From NCBI RefSeq assembly GCF_963675395.1, contig NZ_OY776223.1, forward strand, positions 806,001 through 870,000: a DNA stretch of 64,000 nt, read 5' to 3'. A program made the translations under genes and the position numbers. The DNA is from an uncultured Vibrio sp. (GTDB lineage Bacteria; Pseudomonadota; Gammaproteobacteria; Enterobacterales; Vibrionaceae). The notes under the pieces are model-generated. The model saw only the letters and a list, made by a program, of their open reading frames with translations. It was not told the DNA's origin and made no database searches. This document shows positions 28,008 through 38,776 of the stretch, piece after piece. Numbering within the stretch: the first letter of the stretch is position 1; the number at the start of each line of letters is the position of its first letter.

Positions 28008-28562
28008 CTAAAACGTTGGCGGTGTCGAAGCGCTTATCAGCTCACACTCCACTTTTCCCTTATTGCGAAATCGATGTGGTTTACGCGTCTCAAAGTAGTA
28101 AGAATCTCCGGCTTTCAGGACCTGTGTCCGGCTACCGACCGTGATCTCTATTTCTCCGCGAATCACCACGCCGCCTTCTTCACCTTCGTGTTGCATGAAG
28201 TCAGTGCCGGTATCAGCACCCGGCGGGTAGACCTCATGCAGTATGGCAAGTTTACGACCTTCTCGTTTCGCCCCAACTAACATCAGGCTAATTTTCCCAT
28301 CCCCCAAATCCGTCATCTGTTCCGGACTAAAAAAGATATCGTCCTTAGATTCTACGTCTAAGGTGAAAAACTCGCCCATTGAAATAGGAATCGCTTCCAG
28401 TATTTTCTTTAGGGACCCAACAGAAGGGTTAACCAGGTTCTGTTCAATTTGAGAGATCATGGAGTTCGTCACGCCGCTTCTCTTTGCAAGTTCTCTTTGC
28501 GATAAACCACGCATGGTTCGGATCGTTTTAAGTTGCTTGCCTACATCCATGTCTCTATCCAT
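28008..28562 (-). CDS. puuR: PuuR-type repressor of putrescine utilisation (HTH-XRE plus cupin)
   Basis: A 184-residue regulator. The XRE helix-turn-helix occupies residues 8-62 (LKTIRTMRGLSQRELAKRSG, ISQIEQNLVNPSVGSL); a C-terminal cupin (about 105-180: GADTGTDFMQHEGEEGGVV, DSYYFETRKPHRFRN) senses putrescine in E. coli PuuR. It probably represses the flanking puu and pot genes. ATG at 28562 has TAGGAGA upstream. It lies 30 bases after the end of potI on the same strand, so potFGHI transcripts may include it. Confidence 0.88.
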   Translation of the reverse strand: MDRDMDVGKQLKTIRTMRGLSQRELAKRSGVTNSMISQIEQNLVNPSVGSLKKILEAIPISMGEFFTLDVESKDDIFFSPEQMTDLGDGKISLMLVGAKREGRKLAILHEVYPPGADTGTDFMQHEGEEGGVVIRGEIEITVGSRTQVLKAGDSYYFETRKPHRFRNKGKVECELISASTPPTF

Positions 28563-28592
28563 GTATCTCTCCTACGTTATTAGAGCATGCCT

Positions 28593-29435
28593 TTACTGCT
28601 GGCTCATCTTCACCTCTTGCAATCGCCGTTTTTCCGCTTTGGCGAGTACCCACCATGCAATAAAGGTTGCACAGGCTACCGCCAAAATAATCAACGTTGC
28701 GAGGGCATTAATTTTAGGACTCACGCCTAGTCTTACGCTGGAGAATACCACCATTGGTAACGTTGTAGCACTCGGACCAGATACAAAACTCGCAATCACC
28801 AAATCATCAAGTGATAACGTGAACGCCAACAACCAACCTGCCACAATAGCAGGAGCAATCGTTGGTAAGGTAATTTGCAAAAAGACCTTCCATGGAGGAG
28901 CCCCCAGATCCATTGCCGCCTCTTCGATTGAGCGATCGACCTCTTGTAATCTGGAACTCACTACCACCGTAACGTATGCGGTGCAAAACGTAACATGTGC
29001 AATCCAGATAGTCATCATTCCGCGTTGATTAAATAAATCAAACACTTGCCCCATCGCAATAAAGAGCAGCAGTAAAGACAGGCCTGTGATCACTTCTGGC
29101 ATCACCAAGGGCGCCGTGATCATAAACGCGAATCCGGTTTCACCTCTAAATTTTCCGAAGCGATTGAGGACAAACGCCGCGATAGTACCCAGCACCACAG
29201 CGGCGCTGGCAGAGAGAAAACCAATTAACAAGCTCAGCTTTACCCCGCCCATTAATAAGTCATCGTCAAATAACTCTGAATACCACTTAAAAGAAAACCC
29301 AGACCAAACCGTCACTAAGCGGTTTTCATTAAAAGAATAAATAATCAAAATCAGAATGGGTAAATAGAGGAAAGCAAAACCTAGCCCTAAAACCATCCAC
29401 TTCCATTTGTTGTTGTAAACTGGAATATCGTTCAT
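28593..29435 (-). CDS. potI: PotI, putrescine ABC transporter permease
   Basis: A 280-residue inner-membrane protein with about six membrane segments. The ABC permease EAA loop EEAAMDLGAPPWKVFLQITLP lies near residue 180. The sequence FNENRLVTVWSGFSFKWYSELF is typical of PotI/PotC. It forms the channel with PotH. Its ATG overlaps the potH stop (ATGA), so it is translationally coupled. Confidence 0.93.
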   Translation of the reverse strand: MNDIPVYNNKWKWMVLGLGFAFLYLPILILIIYSFNENRLVTVWSGFSFKWYSELFDDDLLMGGVKLSLLIGFLSASAAVVLGTIAAFVLNRFGKFRGETGFAFMITAPLVMPEVITGLSLLLLFIAMGQVFDLFNQRGMMTIWIAHVTFCTAYVTVVVSSRLQEVDRSIEEAAMDLGAPPWKVFLQITLPTIAPAIVAGWLLAFTLSLDDLVIASFVSGPSATTLPMVVFSSVRLGVSPKINALATLIILAVACATFIAWWVLAKAEKRRLQEVKMSQQ

Positions 29436-30349
29436 CCCTGTACCTCCAATTCACGTTTTTGATAACGGTGGAACCAAAGAATTGGCACCATCAGTATGAG
29501 TAACATCGTGGTGGCAACAGCCGAAGCCACAGGCCAATCTCGGTTATTGAAAAACTCTTGCCATAACACTTTGCCGATTAGGATTGAATCCGGCCCGCCG
29601 AGCAGTTCAGGGATAACAAACTCCCCTACCGCAGGAATAAAGACCAGCATTGAACCGGCGATAATGCCCGCGCGAGTTAAAGGAATTAACACACTAAATA
29701 ATGTGGTGATTGGTTTAGCGCCTAAATCACTGGAGGCTTCTATCAGCGAATAATCAACTCGCATCAGCGCGGTATACAAAGGTAGAACCATGAAAGGCAG
29801 ATAGGTATACACAATGCCGATATACACTGCGACGTCGGTGTGCAATATCTTTAACGGCTCGTCAATCACCCCAGCGGTTAACAACACGTTATTGAGCAAT
29901 CCATTATTTTTGAGGATACCTATCCAGGCATAGACTCGAATCAAGAAACTTGTCCATGAAGGAAGAATGATAAGCATCAGCAGGACGTTACGTGTCGACG
30001 GTGTTGAATGTACGATGGCCCATGCAATAGGAAAACCGACCACTAAACACAGCAGCGTTGAAATAAATGCAATACGTATCGACTCTAAATAAGAAGACAC
30101 GTACAAGTCATCTTCCAGCAAGTATTCGTAGTTACCTATATTCAGAAGTAGCTGCAGTTGTTGCTCGGCATAACTGAGCAGTTCAGAATAAGGAGGAATC
30201 GAGACTTGAGCCTCGGCGAAGCTTATCTTAAATACGATCAAAAATGGGAGTAAGAAGAACAGTAACAACCATCCATAAGGGACAGCAAGTAGTAAGCACT
30301 TAGGCGTGGGTATGACACGCCAGATATCGAGTTTGGCTTTTTTTATCAT
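29432..30349 (-). CDS. potH: PotH, putrescine ABC transporter permease
   Basis: A 305-residue permease. The N-terminal cytoplasmic tail and first segment (PYGWLLLFFLLPFLIVFKISFAEA) are followed by five further segments and an EAA loop IEASSDLGAKPITTLFSVLIP near residue 210. Together these match PotH/PotB. It partners PotI in the channel. Start and stop overlap potG and potI by ATGA junctions. Confidence 0.93.
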   Translation of the reverse strand: MIKKAKLDIWRVIPTPKCLLLAVPYGWLLLFFLLPFLIVFKISFAEAQVSIPPYSELLSYAEQQLQLLLNIGNYEYLLEDDLYVSSYLESIRIAFISTLLCLVVGFPIAWAIVHSTPSTRNVLLMLIILPSWTSFLIRVYAWIGILKNNGLLNNVLLTAGVIDEPLKILHTDVAVYIGIVYTYLPFMVLPLYTALMRVDYSLIEASSDLGAKPITTLFSVLIPLTRAGIIAGSMLVFIPAVGEFVIPELLGGPDSILIGKVLWQEFFNNRDWPVASAVATTMLLILMVPILWFHRYQKRELEVQG

Positions 30350-31488
30350 ATTTTAAGTACCACGCAGCTTTCCATATCCCAACTTAGCGTGACCTTTTGT
30401 TCCCACGTCGGCATGTCTTTTCTCAAGCGAGTGGTATTTTGTAAGGTTGCCGTGACTAATTTTCCAGACGGTAAACGCACGTGATAAATCGATTGATTCC
30501 CCATATAGGCAATATCTTCAACAATCCCTGTGCAACTGTTAACCGAGTGGTTGCTGTGTGTGCTCAAGGCCATTTTTTCTGGCCTAACCGCTATCATCAC
30601 AGGGACACCCGCAACACCGGAAATACCTTCATTGATATAAATCGGGTGTTCGAGATCTTGACTGCGCACGGTGCAACTGTCGTTTTGATTACTTTCCAAT
30701 ATCCCTTCAAATATATTCACCGTGCCGACAAACTTGGCAGAGAATTGCGAGTTAGGGTGTTCATAAATGGATTCCGGAGAACCAATTTGCACAAACTGTC
30801 CCTTATTCATAATGGCCATTCGACTGGCCATCGTCATCGCTTCTTCTTGATCGTGAGTAACCATTACACAGGTCACCCCTACACGCTCTAAGATATCGAC
30901 AACTTCGAGTTGCATTTTTTCTCTTAAGTTCTTATCAAGAGCGCCCATTGGTTCATCCAAAAGCAGTAGTTTTGGCTTTTTCGCTAAGCTACGGGCTAGT
31001 GCAACACGCTGTTTTTGACCACCTGAAAGTTGATGAGGTTTGCGTTTGGCGTAGTCAGACATATGTACAAGCTCTAGCATCTGTTTGACAGTTTCATTGA
31101 TTTCTTGGCGTGGCATGCCATCCTGCTTTAAACCAAATGCAATATTGTCTGCAACGGTCATATGGGGAAACAGCGCATAGGATTGGAACATCATATTGAC
31201 CGGGCGACGATACGGCGGTATCTCGGCAAGATCTTCTCCATCTAATATGATCTGTCCTGCAGAAGGTTGCTCGAAGCCGGCAAGCATTCTCAGCAACGTT
31301 GATTTTCCACAGCCTGATGCACCAAGTAGCGCAAATAATTCGCCTTGATTGATCGTCAAATCCAGACCATCAACGGCAACGTGACCGTCAAAGCTTTTGG
31401 TTAGTCCTTTGATTTCTAATAAGGGTTTTGGCGGGTTAGAATCCACATGCGTATGAGGAAGGTCATTACAAATCGACATCACTGTCAT
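30346..31488 (-). CDS. potG: PotG, putrescine ABC transporter ATPase
   Basis: About 380 residues. Walker A GASGCGKST, signature LSGGQKQRVALARSL, Walker B LLLLDEPMGALD and the H-loop VTHDQEEAM define an importer ATPase; the C-terminal TOBE part (IAVRPEKMAL, VEDIAYMGNQSIYHVRL) is typical of PotG/PotA. ATG at 31488 is favoured over 31500, because GGAG lies 6 bases upstream of it, while the ATG at 31500 abuts the hairpin. Confidence 0.92.
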   Translation of the reverse strand: MTVMSICNDLPHTHVDSNPPKPLLEIKGLTKSFDGHVAVDGLDLTINQGELFALLGASGCGKSTLLRMLAGFEQPSAGQIILDGEDLAEIPPYRRPVNMMFQSYALFPHMTVADNIAFGLKQDGMPRQEINETVKQMLELVHMSDYAKRKPHQLSGGQKQRVALARSLAKKPKLLLLDEPMGALDKNLREKMQLEVVDILERVGVTCVMVTHDQEEAMTMASRMAIMNKGQFVQIGSPESIYEHPNSQFSAKFVGTVNIFEGILESNQNDSCTVRSQDLEHPIYINEGISGVAGVPVMIAVRPEKMALSTHSNHSVNSCTGIVEDIAYMGNQSIYHVRLPSGKLVTATLQNTTRLRKDMPTWEQKVTLSWDMESCVVLKI

Positions 31489-31500
31489 GGTACTCTCCAT

Positions 31501-31531
31501 AAAGGAGGCGACCCTAAGTCGCCTCCTTTTA
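31501..31531 (-). terminator. Hairpin between potF and potG
   Basis: Twelve-base arms AAAGGAGGCGAC and GTCGCCTCCTTT enclose TTAGG, directly after the potF stop, with only a three-T end. It probably acts as a partial terminator or 3' stabiliser that raises binding-protein output over the membrane components. Confidence 0.7.
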
Positions 31532-31536
31532 TCTAT

Positions 31537-34040
<2,504 letters not shown>

Positions 34041-34163
34041 AGTTTCATTCCATGGTTTATTAATAATGTGAGCACTACTCTCCCTTTATCTTCAAAGATA
34101 AATGGTTCGACTTTAACGTTCGTACTCGGAGAAAGTAGCTTTCACTTGGTAATTAAGTTTGAC

Positions 34164-35495
34164 TTATACGTTTAAGAGTAAAAACTCACGCTCCCAAGAA
34201 CTGATGACTTGGAAAAAGGTTTTGTATTCTTTTCGCTTGATAGCGACGTAAGCTGAAACAAATCGGTCACCGAGAATTTCTCTCAGCTCATCACTGTTTT
34301 CTAGCAGCAATAATGCATCTTCCAAGGTATGAGGAAGTGAGTACGGCTCGGTCGTCATATCACCAGTGCTCTGTGGTGTCGGGGTAAGCTTCTCTTTCAT
34401 ACCCAAATATCCACACGCCAGTGACAAAGCCATCGCTAAATATGGGTTCGCATCCGCTCCGGCGTAACGGTTTTCAATGCGGCGGGCATTTTTATCAGAC
34501 ACAGGAACTCGAAGCCCAACCGTGCGGTTATCTTCTCCCCATGCCACATTAGTTGGCGCTGATTCGCCGAATACTAATCGACGGTAGGAATTGACGTTTG
34601 GTGCAAAAAAGGCGATCGCAGCCGGGGTATATTTTTGCATACCAGCAATATAATTTAGGAACAGATCACTATTGGAACCATCGTCATTGGCGAACAAGTT
34701 TTTGCCGTTCACATCCACCAAACTTTGGTGAATATGCATCGCGCTACCTGGTTCATTTTCCATTGGTTTAGCCATAAACGTGGCATAAACGTCGTGTCGC
34801 AGCGCGGCTTCTCGTACGGTGCGCTTAAAGACAAAAACTTGATCTGCCAAGTCTAACGGTTCACCGTGGTCGAAGTTTAATTCCATCTGAGCCGCACCCG
34901 ATTCATGAACTAACGTATCTACGTCCAGTCCTTGCGCCTCACAGAAGTCATACATATCTTCGAAAATAGGATCGAATTCATTCACTGCGTCGATACTGAA
35001 CGACTGTCTTGCCGTTTCTGGCCTGCCATTTCGTCCAATCGGCGGCTCAAGCGGGTAATCCCAATCCAAATTCTTTTTCACCAGGAAGAATTCTAGTTCT
35101 GGAGCGACAACCGGACTCCAGCCCTCTCTTTCGTAAAACGATAACACGCGACGTAATACCGCTCTTGGGGAAACTTCTACTGGTTCACCATCCACGGTGA
35201 AACAGTCATGAATGACCTGACCTGTTGGATCTTTTGTCCAAGGAACTAACCTGACCGTATTTGGATCTGGCTCAAGATTCATGTCTTTCTCCGTGAGATC
35301 AATCATGCTCTCATCGTCTGGCCAGTCACCATTTACCGTCTGGAAAAAAATCACTTCGGGAAGATGCATCCCTCCTTCTCGAAGAAATTTTTTGGCGGGC
35401 ATAATTTTGCCCCTTGCGTTACCAGTAATGTCAGGGATAAGACATTCCACTTCAGTAATACGGTTTTCTTCAATCCATTTCTTGAATGTTTCCAT
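34164..35495 (-). CDS. Glutamine-synthetase-family gamma-glutamylpolyamine synthetase (SpuB/PauA-like)
   Basis: A 443-residue GS-type ligase. Metal and ATP motifs are present: VAPELEFFLVKK (Glu pair), FMAKPMENEPGSAMHIHQSL, and NSYRRLVFGESAPTNVAWGEDNR near 310-335. The N-terminus ITEVECLIPDITGNARGKIMP is like Pseudomonas SpuB/PauA rather than E. coli PuuA. It is expected to glutamylate a polyamine at the expense of ATP. ATG at 35495 has GAAGGA just upstream; the frame extends 28 codons further without support. It is divergent from the second synthetase gene. Confidence 0.85.
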   Translation of the reverse strand: METFKKWIEENRITEVECLIPDITGNARGKIMPAKKFLREGGMHLPEVIFFQTVNGDWPDDESMIDLTEKDMNLEPDPNTVRLVPWTKDPTGQVIHDCFTVDGEPVEVSPRAVLRRVLSFYEREGWSPVVAPELEFFLVKKNLDWDYPLEPPIGRNGRPETARQSFSIDAVNEFDPIFEDMYDFCEAQGLDVDTLVHESGAAQMELNFDHGEPLDLADQVFVFKRTVREAALRHDVYATFMAKPMENEPGSAMHIHQSLVDVNGKNLFANDDGSNSDLFLNYIAGMQKYTPAAIAFFAPNVNSYRRLVFGESAPTNVAWGEDNRTVGLRVPVSDKNARRIENRYAGADANPYLAMALSLACGYLGMKEKLTPTPQSTGDMTTEPYSLPHTLEDALLLLENSDELREILGDRFVSAYVAIKRKEYKTFFQVISSWEREFLLLNV

Positions 35496-35904
35496 AAATC
35501 CTTCTTTGCAATAATTTCGGTCCATGAAATACAGCTTTATGTTTACAGCTCTGCGTTCGCTTAAAACGGCGGACAGCAAAATAACACTCGTATGTTTTTC
35601 CTAATCCCAACTATCGAACTGACCGGGTTGAGTGAAAATCAGCCAATTGCTAATCCACATCAAAAATCATGGATGTATCAATAAGCTCTATTTAGCATTG
35701 TGCTTAATCCGCCCAAATGTCAACCAATCTGTTAAATATTTTATATCAAGATGCATAATTGGTAAGTGCGTGGTTACAAAAGTGTTGCAATTTCCTAAAC
35801 GATGTGTGTATGTTTAATAGGCAAGTGAAGCTGTCTGCGGGGCATCCCTGAGCCCATATAGAACAAGGGATTAATACGTTTAACGCCAAGGAGGCACTGC
35901 GGAT
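35496..35904. promoter_or_regulatory. Divergent promoter region between the two gamma-glutamylpolyamine synthetase genes
   Basis: A 409-base gene-free segment that must hold promoters for both directions. A strong AAGGAGG lies at 35888-35894, 11 bases before the puuA ATG. A TGG...TTGC pair near 35771-35788 was tested as a sigma-54 site, but its spacing is wrong. No operator can be named. Confidence 0.4.
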
Positions 35905-37293
35905 ATGACTAGTCTTGCCCATCAATCCATTAACATTGACCGACTAAAAACCAAGCAAGAGCAACAAGAAATTGTTCATTTTATCGAACAGAACCCAAAC
36001 ATCACGACAATTGATTTGATCCTGTTCGATATGAACGGCGTCGTCAGAGGAAAACGGATCAACACCGCTCAACTTAGCAAAGTGCTGGAACAAGGTATTT
36101 GTTTACCCGCATCTGTTTTTGCACTTGATATCTGCGGCGAAACCGTCGAAGAGACCGGGTTAGGGTTTGAAAAAGGTGATGGTGACCGTGTTTGTCGTAT
36201 TGTGCCAAATTCTTTGCAGGTCGTACCGTGGCAAGAGAATAGCGCCCAAGCCATCGTCACTATGTACGAGCCAGAGACTAACCAACCTTTCTTTGCCGAC
36301 CCTAGACACGTCCTCGATCAACAAGTAAACAAACTTAAACGCAAAGGCTTTCACCCATGTGTCGCAGTAGAGTTAGAGTTTTATCTGCAGGATCCTGAAC
36401 CTGATGATACTGGCAGTCCGCAACCCCCGCTGATGCCTATTAGCGGCGAGCGAATGACACAAACTCAAGTTTATTCACTTGATGAACTCGACGAATTTAA
36501 GACGTTTTTGGATGAAATCGTACACGCATGTCAAGTACAAGGCATTCCGGCAGAAAACATCACCGCCGAATATGCACCGGGACAATTTGAAGTAAATCTA
36601 AAACATTCAACCGACATCTTGCTCGCATGTGATCATGCCATGCTACTAAAACGTGTCGTTCGCGCTATCGCAAAAAAACATGGATTTCATGCCAACTTCA
36701 TGGCGAAACCTTATACGGAGTATGCAGGCAGCGGTTGCCACGTTCACATCAGCTTGCAGGACGAAGATGGGATTAACTTGCTTGGGTATAATGACGATTT
36801 ACTGCTTAATGCCATTGCTGGTGTCTTAGAGCACATGGATGAATGCATGGCGATTTTTGCTCCCAATGCCAACTCCTATCGACGCTTGCAACCGAATATG
36901 TTCGTACCAATGCATGCTTCATGGGGTTGGGATAACCGAACGGTTGCCGTACGTGTGCCAGCCAGCGGCGAAGAAGACAAACGAATCGAACACCGTTTAT
37001 CAGGTGCGGATGTTAACCCTTATCTCACTGTATCTGTTTTATTGGCATCCATCCTAGACGGCATTGAAAACAATCTGGTACCGCCAGCGCCCATAGACGG
37101 AGACGCAACTCAGCTCGATCTACCGACTCTACCAAGCTCTTGGGACAGTGCTTTACATGCCTTCTCGGCAAGTGAATTTATGCAAAACAGCTTTGGAGAA
37201 GAGCTTTGCAAAGTTTACCTCGCCAACAAAAAACACGAGCAGGAAAGGTTTTCGGCTCAAGTTTCACCACTTGAATACCAATGGTACCGATAA
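35905..37293 (+). CDS. puuA: PuuA, gamma-glutamylputrescine synthetase
   Basis: A 462-residue GS-type ligase, close to E. coli PuuA: LFDMNGVVRGKRI, LPASVFALDICGETVEETGLG, VAVELEFYLQDPEP, FMAKPYTEYAGSGCHVHIS, NANSYRRLQPNMFVP and HASWGWDNRTVAVRVP. It joins glutamate to putrescine using ATP, starting the Puu pathway. AAGGAGG is 11 bases upstream of the ATG. It overlaps nothing but is followed within 35 bases by puuB, so the two are one operon. Confidence 0.9.
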   Translation: MTSLAHQSINIDRLKTKQEQQEIVHFIEQNPNITTIDLILFDMNGVVRGKRINTAQLSKVLEQGICLPASVFALDICGETVEETGLGFEKGDGDRVCRIVPNSLQVVPWQENSAQAIVTMYEPETNQPFFADPRHVLDQQVNKLKRKGFHPCVAVELEFYLQDPEPDDTGSPQPPLMPISGERMTQTQVYSLDELDEFKTFLDEIVHACQVQGIPAENITAEYAPGQFEVNLKHSTDILLACDHAMLLKRVVRAIAKKHGFHANFMAKPYTEYAGSGCHVHISLQDEDGINLLGYNDDLLLNAIAGVLEHMDECMAIFAPNANSYRRLQPNMFVPMHASWGWDNRTVAVRVPASGEEDKRIEHRLSGADVNPYLTVSVLLASILDGIENNLVPPAPIDGDATQLDLPTLPSSWDSALHAFSASEFMQNSFGEELCKVYLANKKHEQERFSAQVSPLEYQWYR

Positions 37294-37328
37294 GTATTGA
37301 ATCAAGATTAGAAGAAAAGGATGTCAAG

Positions 37329-38606
37329 ATGAGTACGAAGCATACCCTCTCTTACTATGCTGCATCAAAAAACCAGGATTTGCGCTTTCCGACATTAAAA
37401 GGAAGCCACGTTGCCGATGTATGTGTTGTGGGATCTGGTATAACCGGAGCAACAGCAGCATTGGAACTCGCCAATAAAGGCTACAGCGTCATCGTATTGG
37501 AAGCCAATCGTGTTGGTTGGGGGGCATCGGGACGAAGTGGCGGTCAGGCAATTTTTGGCTGGGCTTCAGAGCAACATACTCTTGAGAAGCTCGTTGGTCA
37601 GTCTGACGCTAAGAAACTCTGGGAGCTGTCCATCGAGGCACTCGCTCTGACGAAAAACAATATCAAAAAGTACAATATTGACTGTGATTGGCAGGATGGC
37701 ATGGTTCATTTGGGCATGAAGTCGCGTCATGACAAAGAACTTCAAGAATGGTATGCCAACCTGACTGAACGCTATCAATATGACTCTCTCGAACTGTGGG
37801 ACAAAGAACAAGTCAGAGAGAATATTGATAGCGAGAAATATACATCCGGCATGCTTGACCGCAATAGTGGTCACTTACACCCATTAAACTACACACTCGG
37901 CTTAACCAATGCTGCCCAAGCTGCTGGCGCTCAGTTTTTTGAAGAAAGTGCGGTGATTAAAATCGAACATGGTGACCCCGCCACTCTCTTTACTAAACAT
38001 GGGGAAGTGAAAGCGAATCACGTGATTCTGGCGTGTAATGCTTATATGGAAGGGTTAGAAAGCTCACTGGAAAACAAAGTCATGCCCGTGGGCACCTATA
38101 TATGCGCGACAGAACCTCTCGATGAAAGTTTAACCAATAAACTGATGAAAAACCGTATCGCAGCGAGTGACATCAATTTTGTACTCGACTACTTCCGCTG
38201 CTCTGGTGACAACCGGATGTTATTTGGCGGGCGAGTGAGCTACTCTGGCGTTGCACCATTAAACTTAGAGAAAGCAATGCGTAATCGGATGGTCAGCATA
38301 TTTCCTCAATTGAGTAACGCTAAAATCGATTATGCATGGGGCGGCAATGTGGCGATCACCATGAATCGCGCGCCTCACTTTGGTCGACTCAAACCCAATG
38401 TTTATTTTGCTCAAGGTTTCTCTGGCCATGGAATTGCGGTAACAGGTTTGGCAGGCACGCTAATGGCAGAGTGTGTCGCTGCAACCTCTGAGCGCTTTGC
38501 TATTTTTGATAAAGTGCCTCATATGTCATTCCCTGGTGGGCGATTGCTTCGAACTCCAGCACTCGTGCTAGCTATGTCTTACTACCGGGTTCGTGATTTG
38601 CTTTAA
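37329..38606 (+). CDS. puuB: PuuB, gamma-glutamylputrescine oxidase
   Basis: A 425-residue FAD amine oxidase of the DAO family. FAD-binding VADVCVVGSGITGATAALEL is at 28-47, then GWGASGRSGGQAIFGW near 61, and the C-terminal AQGFSGHGIAVTGLAGTLMAE contacts FAD. It oxidises gamma-glutamylputrescine to the aldehyde used by PuuC, releasing ammonia and peroxide. ATG at 37329 has AAAGGA upstream; an ATG at 37281 inside puuA is less likely. A hairpin terminator follows downstream. Confidence 0.92.
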   Translation: MSTKHTLSYYAASKNQDLRFPTLKGSHVADVCVVGSGITGATAALELANKGYSVIVLEANRVGWGASGRSGGQAIFGWASEQHTLEKLVGQSDAKKLWELSIEALALTKNNIKKYNIDCDWQDGMVHLGMKSRHDKELQEWYANLTERYQYDSLELWDKEQVRENIDSEKYTSGMLDRNSGHLHPLNYTLGLTNAAQAAGAQFFEESAVIKIEHGDPATLFTKHGEVKANHVILACNAYMEGLESSLENKVMPVGTYICATEPLDESLTNKLMKNRIAASDINFVLDYFRCSGDNRMLFGGRVSYSGVAPLNLEKAMRNRMVSIFPQLSNAKIDYAWGGNVAITMNRAPHFGRLKPNVYFAQGFSGHGIAVTGLAGTLMAECVAATSERFAIFDKVPHMSFPGGRLLRTPALVLAMSYYRVRDLL

Positions 38607-38725
38607 ACCTATACCGAACCGTTCAAGGTCGAAGTTCAGATAAAGTATAGATAGAGTTCAAATTTGAAGGACAAAATTTAGAAACGGGCAACAAGACCGA
38701 AATCTTTATTCAAAGCCAAATAGAA

Positions 38726-38753
38726 AAGGAGGAAACAAACTTCCTCCTTTCAT
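38726..38753. terminator. Bidirectional terminator between puuB and atzF
   Basis: AAAGGAGGAA and TTCCTCCTTT arms around ACAAAC, between convergent genes. It separates the putrescine and guanidine operons. Confidence 0.75.
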
Positions 38754-38776
38754 ACCCCAGATTTTAATAAATTACT

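Noticed and set aside
35771..35788. Sigma-54 promoter before puuA (TGGTTAC ... TTGC)
   Set aside because: Distance between the two elements is 14 bases from TGG to TTGC rather than 11, and the -24 element is poor.
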